A DNA stretch of 28,051 nt from Poronia punctata (Eukaryota; Ascomycota; Sordariomycetes; Xylariales; Xylariaceae): contig MU401813.1 in the NCBI GenBank assembly GCA_022579005.1, positions 1 through 28,051 of the forward strand, in the 5' to 3' direction. Under the pieces are notes generated by a model that was not told where the DNA came from, made no database searches, and saw only the letters and a list, made by a program, of their open reading frames with translations. Shown one piece after another: positions 21,186 to 28,051 of this stretch (its first letter is position 1; every line of letters begins with the position of its first letter). A program made the translations under genes and the position numbers.

Positions 21186-22331
21186 TCATGGTTGTGCTCC
21201 TCCCTGGACCCCCAAATCAGGATGGAGAAATCGCCGCACCATTAGGTTGAAGCGCGTATCACGAGAACGGACAATCTCCGGAGTTAGCTTGCTAAGGTAT
21301 TTGTCCCAAGACATTTGGCTCCAGGCGTGATATGCGAGCTGTTCGCCAAACAAGCTCCCGCCGTTGCTCTCAATTTCAGCGGCCCATACACGGGCCTGAT
21401 GTGTGGTCAGGGGTTCATGCATCCATCTGACATGTGAAAAGGTCCAGGTAGGCCAGAACAAGGCTGACGGTGACAAGGCGCAAACCTCATCAGGGTTCTG
21501 CATCTGTAGCTGTTTCGGCAAAAGTACACTGTGGTAGTTCCATTCCCGTGATAGATCGACATCATTGTACTCGCTAGCCCAGCGTTCGATGAATGCACTG
21601 TTCTTACGAGCCACCATGATGGCGTTGCAGAGACCACCCCGATTGCCACCTTCGTGGCCCATGATCATATCACGGGGCGATCGAAGAAGGTCGGTAAAAG
21701 GTCGTAGACCAAAGGCATCCAAGTCGAGATAGATGCCGCCCTGCTCTTGGAGGAGACGGAGACGTAGAATGTCCGAGATATGCGCAGGTTGCCAATGGGC
21801 GCCTGGCTGGTTTTTTAGGGCATTCATCTCCTCGGGGGAATGATAGACGAGGGTAATGTCATCTTTCAGGCGATTTACCCAAGGGTTGGAGAAGGGGTCT
21901 TTGTTGGGTTCGGGGGCAGGTGGATCGGCGAGGTAAGTATAATGAAGGGAAATCTTGTCTGCCCGAATGCCAAGTACTGCGCTCCGAACGGCCAGATAGG
22001 CGATGAAGTCAAACGTGCCGGCGTGAGGGTCCTCGTAGGGATTCGCGAGACCGAATATAAAATGGACATGGTTGGGAATCGGTTCGGGAGGGGTCGGTGT
22101 GGTGGCGTCGAGGGGTGTCCGTCCGTAGAAGCAATCTAGTTCGCTCTTGGTTGAAACGAATTCCTGCTGAACCCAGTATTGGTATGATAACGGGCTGGTC
22201 TGTCGCGCCCAATCCCCGACATTATATAGAACATGCCAAAAGTATGCACAAAGGGCCAGAGTAACGACCGTTGTTACAATGACTACTCGCCGGCGACGTG
22301 TACTCGGAGACGAAGGCTTCGCCAAAAGCAT
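21186..22331 (-). CDS. GT32-type glycosyltransferase, type II membrane protein
   Basis: A 381-residue protein without introns. A short basic cytosolic tail (TRRRR) precedes one membrane segment at about 16-35, the layout of a Golgi type II enzyme. The luminal part has PNHVHFIFG (about 86-94), the sugar-transferase entry strand, then the donor-binding region: HISDILRLRLLQEQGGIYLDLDAFGLRPF with the DXD motif at Asp203-Leu-Asp205, which coordinates Mn2+ and the nucleotide sugar. This is the GT32 (OCH1-like, DXD sugar-binding) family, whose members transfer mannose or related sugars onto glycans or glycolipids. The exact sugar and acceptor are unknown. It is divergent from a GT15 mannosyltransferase across 1.2 kb, which makes a shared glycosylation role plausible. 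Confidence 0.9.
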   Translation of the reverse strand: MLLAKPSSPSTRRRRVVIVTTVVTLALCAYFWHVLYNVGDWARQTSPLSYQYWVQQEFVSTKSELDCFYGRTPLDATTPTPPEPIPNHVHFIFGLANPYEDPHAGTFDFIAYLAVRSAVLGIRADKISLHYTYLADPPAPEPNKDPFSNPWVNRLKDDITLVYHSPEEMNALKNQPGAHWQPAHISDILRLRLLQEQGGIYLDLDAFGLRPFTDLLRSPRDMIMGHEGGNRGGLCNAIMVARKNSAFIERWASEYNDVDLSREWNYHSVLLPKQLQMQNPDEVCALSPSALFWPTWTFSHVRWMHEPLTTHQARVWAAEIESNGGSLFGEQLAYHAWSQMSWDKYLSKLTPEIVRSRDTRFNLMVRRFLHPDLGVQGGAQP

Positions 22332-23520
22332 GGTGCGCAGAAAGCGAGTGGTCTGTGGGTAGAAGGAGAGTCTTGCCGCTTCACAAAGATACAGATGATT
22401 GTTAGTTTGCGACGAACAAGTCAGTGAAGGTATTTGAGCATACTAGCATCGACAACGAAGGAGAGACAGATGCAAGCAATCGAAGATAGGTCGTCTAAGT
22501 TGTCAAACTTGAAGTTGATTTCCAACTTGTCAGGCTCGGCATTGTAGGGCCCTTCGGTGCGAGCGCATGGTCAATAGGTGCTGTTTATAACGACAATTTC
22601 GGTCCTGACATCGACAGTTGTAATGATGCGATGGATTGATCAAAATTGTGCTCGTAATTGCTTCAGATTCATAGCGGAATGGATTGTACTGGTGCCTGCC
22701 TTGTTTATATTTGTAGGTCATAGCTGTGAGGTACTGTCACGGTATTTACAAGTCGTGCATTAGATCTGCTGGGGTACTGTATACTTCATCTTTAGCTGAT
22801 AGAATCATGTGCTGCGAGGTATACGGTACAACCGGGCCGATCAGGGAGAGGAACATCAACAAATGTTGATGCCTACAGAAGTCATTAAAACAATGCGATA
22901 AGATGTAAAACATTCCGCTATCTTTTCAAAATTTCCCGATATATTTGACATTCTCCTGACACAGCTGAAGAGTTAGCGGATCCATTACCCTATTTCCTAC
23001 TACTTCATTGTACTCGTACTCGTAAAAGTTATGATTATTCTCGACGTCCAGACCAAGACTCCTGGTTCTGATATGACCATATGAAATAGTACGCCAACTA
23101 AATATCTCTCTCTATAGAAATATGGCGTCTGGGCATTTGCCTTTAACCGATCAACTTTGAACATAAAGCAAGGTCAAGATTCTATCGGGTAGACCAAGGA
23201 CCCCTACTCCCCGTTGTACGTGTACAGGCAAGTGGGTTAGGTCAATTGCAAGTCTGTGCTTGGCAATCTTTAACCCCTACGAGTAATTACCGAATCCTTG
23301 TCGCCCGACAAGGGGTCATTCGGCATAGCGGTCAATCAATCAGGCGCCTGCATTGACACAACTCGTGTCGCGATGAAGAGGTCAGTTAGTTGAAAAGGGT
23401 CCGGAGGGAAACGGCAAACGACGGGATACTAGAACTGGACACACCGGACAACATGGTCCCCGACGGAGCAATATCCTGACCTGACCTTTTCTTCTGTCTA
23501 TTCACCTGCTAGAATTGGCA
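22332..23520. promoter_or_regulatory. Divergent upstream region of the GT32/GT15 pair
   Basis: About 1.2 kb between two glycosyltransferase genes read in opposite directions, so it should contain both promoters. No coding frame here resembles a known protein. Several AT-rich segments occur around 22580-22790 and 22880-23120. I could not identify a specific factor-binding site. Confidence 0.5.
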
Positions 23521-25020
23521 ATGCTGCACTACCGGCTCGTGCAGCCCCTACAACGCCTGCGAAGGCGCGGCTTACACAGGTCGCCGATTTTATGGGTTGT
23601 CCTCGTTGCCGCTCTCGTCGAAATCACCTCGCATGCCTCTCGATTCCGTGTCCCTGTGCCGGAGCGCGACCTCGATACGCCCTTTTATTCCGTCTGCCAA
23701 GAACCCGATGTTTCTGCCCCGCGTGAGAATGCGGCCATCGTCATGTTGGCTCGAAATGAAGAGGCGGAACAGGCGCGCCGGTCGGTCGAGAGTCTTGAAC
23801 GACACTTTAACCAGTGGTTCAAGTACCCTTACGTCTTCCTAAACGACGAGCCATGGAACGAGACCTTCATCGATACCATTAGAGCCACGACAACGGCCGA
23901 GACAATATTTGATTATGTGCCTAAGAAGGAGTGGTTGTTTCCCGACTGGATGGACCAGGATAAAGCTCGTGCGAGTATCAAGAGGCAGGGCGATAGCGGT
24001 GTCTTGTATGCCGGCAAGGAAACATATCACCATATGTGCCGTTTCTTCTCGGGGTATGTCATCCCCCCGTCTTCGGGCTATATTGGACCACAATATCAAT
24101 GTACTTATTTTCACAGTTACTTTTACCGAGTTGAGGCACTCAAAAAATACAAGTGGTATTGGCGTCTAGAGCCCGATGTAGAGTTTTCCTGCTCTATAAC
24201 GTATGATCCATTCCGGGAGATGGCCCGCCACAACAAAGTGTACGGGTTCACCTTGGCCCTTTGGGAAGAAAAACGGACGTGCCCTAGTCTCTTTCGCAAA
24301 GTATCAGACTGGAAGGAGGCGCATACTATCCCATCTACGTCCCTCTGGAAAGCCGGGCTAAATCCATCTTGGCTCCCCTGGCCACTCCGTCCTTACCTTG
24401 GTTGGTTCTCTCATCGCGATCGACACGGTGATAGTTGGAATCTTTGTCATTATTGGAGCAACTTTGAAATAGCGGACCTTGACTTCTTCCGTGGTGAGAA
24501 GTACCAGTCGCTCTTCCAGGAGCTTGAAAGAGATGGCGGCTTTTATTATGAGAGGGTATGGCTAACATTCTCACACCCCCACGTGTCCTACCCTCCATAC
24601 TCGAACCCCGAATCGTTCCAACAGTTAAAAGTTGCCGCGGGTGTCGTTTCATTATGATTACATTTTACGCCGGGAATACTGACGATGGTCATCTAGTGGG
24701 GCGACGCGCCTGTTCATTCCCTCGCGGTCAACATGCTGGCCGAACCACATCAAGTTCACCATTTCTCAGACATCGGTTACAGACATGATTGGTATTACCA
24801 GTGTCCTGCAAATACGCCTGGGGGACAGCTTCCGGAGTCCAAGACATTGAACCTCGTGAACGAGACCTGGGCACCCGAGATTCCTGGAGGGGTGGGATGT
24901 CGGTGTGAATGTGACGGCCGATCAAACAGAAATACCGCGAGCTATTGTCATCACCGGTTGAGGGCACCAGTGTCTGTCAGCCGTCCCTGGTCTGCGTGGT
25001 TCGTTGGGTGGATATTTTGA
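23521..25020 (+). CDS. GT15 alpha-1,2-mannosyltransferase (KRE2/KTR family), two exons
   Basis: Exons 23521-24555 and 24697-25020 give 452 residues. The 141-base intron has branch ACTGAC and acceptor CTAG; splicing joins GGFYYER to WGDAPVHSLAV, a family hallmark that unspliced reading destroys. A basic tail (RLRRRGLHR) and one membrane segment (about 23-35) indicate a Golgi type II protein. Catalytic-domain motifs: AAIVMLARNEE (about 71-81), YPYVFLNDEPWNETF (about 102-116), YWRLEPDVEF (about 213-222), NLCHYWSNFEIADLDFFR (about 307-324, with the family's key Glu in SNFEI), then HHFSDIGYRHDWYYQCP. The family adds alpha-1,2-linked mannose to O- and N-glycans from GDP-mannose with Mn2+. The start is the ATG at 23521. 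The C-terminus is longer than a minimal domain and Cys-rich (CRCECDG). Confidence 0.92.
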
Positions 25021-25882
25021 GCATTTCCGTTCAACTCAGGTCCGTGGGCGCGCGCCTGAGAAACAGCCCCTATTTTCATTACTTACGCAGCCAACATCAA
25101 GCGGTTGCGACACCTCGGGCACTTTAAAGCCATATCAGCCCTGCATACGAGCTGGCTCGACTTGTCGATTGGGCGGATCACTGACGATCTGGATGTTTCG
25201 ATAGGTGAGACTGTTATACTTGGGCGTATGGAATGTCTACGCTAACAGGTTGGCCAAGCTTTGGGTTTATATAAACCATGGAAGGGCCTTATAAGGTGCT
25301 CATAGCAGCACTATTGAGAGAATCATGGCCCATTCAGTTATGTCTCCTATATAGTTTCTCATGGCGCACACGGAGTTTACAAACGCGACGCATTATGATA
25401 CCCACACGAGACCTCGGCGGTATATAGCTGTCGAGCAAGAAAAGCATAATGACCACCTACTCTACCTACGTCTACATTTCCTCCTTCCCACACAGATGCT
25501 AGAATGGTGTGAAACAATACAAAAGACCAGTCAAAGGCCAAGAGAATTTGAAGAGCTGCAATAGACGGACAATAACGAAATAGTAGGGACTCATGATGGG
25601 AAGGCAAATGTTGTCGCATTTCGCAACTTTGGACCTTAAAATAAGGTACCTTAGGGTAGGTACCTTAGTCAAGTTGAAAGCCCCGCCAATTGACTTCAAA
25701 GTTGGTATTGTATGTGCTTAAACGGATATGCTAATAGAAAGTTTCTTCACCCCGCTAGATTAGCAACCTGGTATCCAAACCGCTAAATTGATTTTGCTGC
25801 AGTCCAAAAGATTTGTAGTGACAAGCTCAAATCCAATTCGAAAACCGCGACTATCATATTACAGCGTCGCAATCCCGTCATC
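25021..25882. other. Intergenic region between GT15 and small basic protein gene
   Basis: No gene is supported here. It should contain the 3' end of the GT15 gene and the promoter of the next gene. A paired AAGGTACCTTAG / GTAGGTACCTTAG motif lies at about 25644-25670. Short frames on both strands at 25361-25699 have no family resemblance. Confidence 0.45.
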
Positions 25883-26367
25883 ATGCCTTCGGTCAAGAAT
25901 CCCAACGGCCCGTCAAAGAACCGACTTGCGGCCCGCACCGCCACGGCGCGCAAGCACTCGTCAAAGGCCATCGCCCGCAAAACACTGACGGAACAACACA
26001 AGATCACGCAGGCGGATGCGAAGCGAGGTGCGCGGGCCGGCCTACTACCCAACAGTGGGCCCAATAAGGCCCTGAGCGCCAAGAGACGGCGCAAGCTCGA
26101 GCGCAAGATGGGATATGCGCTCAAGCGGAAAATGGAGGCCGAGGGCGAGGTCGAAATGAAGGGTATGTTGGGTCCAATGAAGGAACGAGGGGTCCATTTG
26201 GTCATAAGTACCTAGCTCGGCCTATGGAGGATTTATGGATGTCGAAAAAAGAGAGGACTGACAAGAGGGTTGTAGATGCATCAGAGACTACCGAGACAAA
26301 GGCAAAGAAGCAAAAGGATGAAGGCGCAGAGTCCGAGATGGCTGTTGATACGGATAACATTTCATGA
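25883..26367 (+). CDS. Small basic protein, probably Alb1-like ribosome-biogenesis factor, two exons
   Basis: Exons 25883-26162 and 26276-26367 over a 113-base intron (donor GTATGT, branch ACTGAC, acceptor TGTAG) give 123 residues. Without splicing the frame ends early in unrelated sequence; with it, GEVEMK continues into DASETTETKAKKQKDEG and ends MAVDTDNIS. The protein is very basic, starts MPSVKNPNGPSKNRLAAR, has a middle LLPNSGPNKALSAKRRRKLER and a helix GYALKRKMEAEGE, then an acidic tail. The order (MPS start, Lys/Arg-rich helices, LSxKKxRKLE motif) resembles the yeast Alb1 shuttling factor, which helps release and recycle Arx1 on pre-60S subunits. I assign that family by pattern memory only. 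If right, it acts in nucleus and cytoplasm on 60S assembly. Confidence 0.7.
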
Positions 26368-27369
26368 GCGCATGTCGCATGGCCATTATACACGACGGGG
26401 ATTATCGCCAGCGGGTTTAGCGACTGTGATCGCCGGTGAAGCTGTCCTTGAAGTCGCTTTTTACAAGTTGTCCATCCACTTCAAACGTGATCGGCATATC
26501 AAAGGAAACGATACGAACCGATTTAACGTTGTACAGCTAGCGATGCGCTGGAATAAACCAAAATACTTCACGACCAACAGAGGTTTGACGGCTGCCGCTA
26601 GTACTTTGGTTGTAGTTTCGACCTTTAAGCTGGGCAAGCCGACTAAAGCGATAAGTCTGGTGAAAAGGGGCCATCTTAAGAGCGAAAAGAGAAACCAGGG
26701 CGCGCCGTCGGACGGCCGAACATGCAGGGACCAGGTGGCATAAGTGGCAGCATGAGTTACTATAAATGCTTGTCCGCCAGAGAAATAGGGGGTTCGTCGA
26801 CAGAAGACTGATCCTAGCTACACTTGGTCAAGGTGCATTTATCTAAGGTTACCTATTACAGGTGATGCGCAATTTTTTGAGCAAATCTCGAGTCTAGAGA
26901 CCCAAGTTAGATGACGAGACTCGACAAAAAACAATATAAAACTTTTATCAACATATCACTAATGCTTTCAAAGCTTCAATTAAAGTCTTTACTGGTGAAC
27001 ATTTGACTAGGTCTCGAGTATACCACTGGGCTTCTTACCATATTGCAATTGAGATAGTGGGATGGGTGAATGTGGTCTCTTTCACCTCGACCTTTTACCT
27101 AGGGATGCCGGATGCGGCGCATTGTTCTCTTGACGCTTGTCGAGGACATACAGAAACAATCATGAGTTTAATAATAGTCTACACCTTTCCCCTTTGTACC
27201 TTTGTGCGAGGTAGAATAAAACAAGTGATGGACAGTTCAAGAGCGAATATTCTCATCATCATGCTATATATGTTTAATTCAGGCTTGTCACTTGTATAAC
27301 TGCTATACCTAATAATATACGTCTCTTATACTTTGAACAAATTCTACCAAAATTAACCAAAACAGCATC
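26368..27369. other. Intergenic region upstream of kinase-like gene
   Basis: About 1 kb with no firmly supported gene. The first part should be the 3' end of the small basic protein gene. A long open plus-strand frame continues from 26276 to 26743 in a different frame from the gene and is unexplained. A second frame at 27003-27299 encodes a partly hydrophobic stretch with no family resemblance. The last few hundred bases should hold the kinase-like promoter. Confidence 0.4.
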
Positions 27370-28051
27370 ATGGGCGACCGACCGGTACGTTTACCTACAT
27401 GTCATGTTACTATCAACTTCCAGCTTGTACATAACAGAGACATAAGCCGAAATGACCACGTACTTACTACCAGACCTTCCCACTGACACACACATCCTCC
27501 CTTACTTAGCCCCGGGACAGAAACGCATTCCACCAATGGGTCTTCCAATACTTCTACAGATACCGAACCCAAACCAAGCCCCCTCCGGACATAATCCTCC
27601 CCCTCCGCTTCGACGACTCAACACCCGCGATTTACGTCCCTGGCCAACAGCAGCAGATGACCCGCCCCTTTTATCAGGGAGTCCGGGGAAAACTGAACAT
27701 TGACGAAGTGACGGAAGCGTCCGACTTGCCGGCTCGATACAAACGGGCTTACGAGAATGTGCAGGATCTAAAGATCTACTTCGCCAATATCAATCCGCGC
27801 TTGAGATATCGCAAGTGTTTGGGTTGGGGAGGGAATGGTTTGGCTGCTGCGTTGGACGATATCGATGAGAATGGGAAGAAGACGAGGTCGCTTGTTGCCA
27901 AGGTTCTGTTTCGGGATGATGAGGCGTCGGCGGTGAGGGAGACGGGTATTAGTGAGTTTTCTTTTTCTTTTTCTTTTTCTTTTTCTTTTTCTTTTTCTTT
28001 TTCTTTTTCTTTTTCTTTTTCTTTTTCTTTTTCTTTTTCTTTTTCTTTTTC
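27370..28051 (+). CDS. Kinase-like protein, N-terminal part, cut by window edge
   Basis: Exon 1 27370-27384 (MGDRP) and exon 2 27510-27951, over a 125-base intron with donor GTACGT, branch ACTGAC and acceptor TTAG, give the first 152 residues. From about 105 the sequence reads YRKCLGWGGNGLAAAL, a glycine-rich ATP-binding loop (Gly110 to Gly115), then SLVAKVLF with Lys136 as the likely phosphate-anchoring lysine, then a helix (ASAVRET) that would carry the partner Glu. This fits a fungal protein-kinase-like fold. The remainder, including the HRD and DFG regions, lies outside the window. The next intron starts at 27952 (GTGAGT) and runs into a pyrimidine microsatellite. Reading through would give a Phe-Ser run, so the intron is preferred. 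Confidence 0.75.
27957..28051 (+). repeat. (TTTTTC)n microsatellite in kinase-like gene intron
   Basis: A perfect six-base repeat runs about 95 bases to the window edge, beginning a few bases after the inferred 5' splice site GTGAGT at 27952. Its true length is unknown because the window ends inside it. The six-base unit keeps the upstream frame open (Phe-Ser), so it could in principle be translated if not spliced. Confidence 0.95.

Noticed and set aside
21150..21230. tRNA-like A box (TAGCTCAATGG)
   Set aside because: No B box (GGTTCRANTCC) follows, and no cloverleaf with paired acceptor, D, anticodon and T stems can be drawn.
23515..23520. Upstream TTG as start of the GT15 gene
   Set aside because: The in-frame ATG at 23521 is two codons downstream and is the normal eukaryotic start.
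24556..24657. Unspliced C-terminus of the GT15 protein
   Set aside because: Reading through gives unrelated sequence after FYYER, while splicing at 24556-24696 restores WGDAPVHS and the rest of the family domain.
1..28051. CRISPR array, bacterial operons or phage genes
   Set aside because: All recognised genes are eukaryotic with spliceosomal introns, and no regularly spaced direct repeats with unique spacers were found.

Overview
The window looks like nuclear DNA of a filamentous ascomycete (Pezizomycotina, possibly Sordariomycetes). The evidence is short introns (50-225 bases) with GTAAGT/GTATGT-like donors, CTAAC/CTGAC branch sites and YAG acceptors; typical families of this group (F-box-like double-domain protein, fungal Hsp70-like, NmrA-like, GT32, GT15); and an AT-rich block at the left edge that looks like the product of RIP (repeat-induced point mutation). 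I assigned no species. No tRNA, rRNA, CRISPR or intact transposon was found.

Layout. 1-2482: AT-rich, gene-poor block ending in two degenerate tandem arrays (about 1341-1579 and 1719-1875). 2483-4315 (-): F-box/2EXR-like protein. 5458-5835 (+): small thioredoxin with a WCPPC active site. 6313-8589 (-): eight-exon Hsp70-like ATPase. 9413-10690 (-): four-exon NmrA-like NAD(P)-binding protein. 12607-14480 (+): unrecognised 604-residue protein with three 51-residue acidic repeats, a coiled coil and a C-terminal domain I cannot name. 15418-17408 (+): class 3 lipase with a proline-rich N-terminus. 18637-19553 (-): SDH3, the cytochrome b subunit of mitochondrial complex II. 21186-22331 (-) and 23521-25020 (+): divergent glycosyltransferase pair, GT32 and GT15. 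25883-26367 (+): small basic protein, probably a ribosome-assembly factor (Alb1-like). 27370 to the right edge (+): N-terminal part of a kinase-like gene whose intron runs into a (TTTTTC)n microsatellite.

The spliced models come from reading-frame continuity, branch sites and protein-family conservation across the junctions. Most junctions restore a recognisable family motif, for example FYYER joined to WGDAPVHS in GT15 and IPG joined to FFYSNHWW in NmrA. Apart from the two glycosyltransferases, which share one intergenic region and would both act on glycans in the secretory pathway, the genes have no evident common pathway. The window reads as ordinary gene-rich euchromatin beside a RIP-affected AT-rich block. 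The most unusual items are the mutation gradient inside the tandem array at the block edge, the unrecognised repeat protein, the glycosyltransferase pair, and a palindromic TAGGTACCTA motif that recurs between genes.
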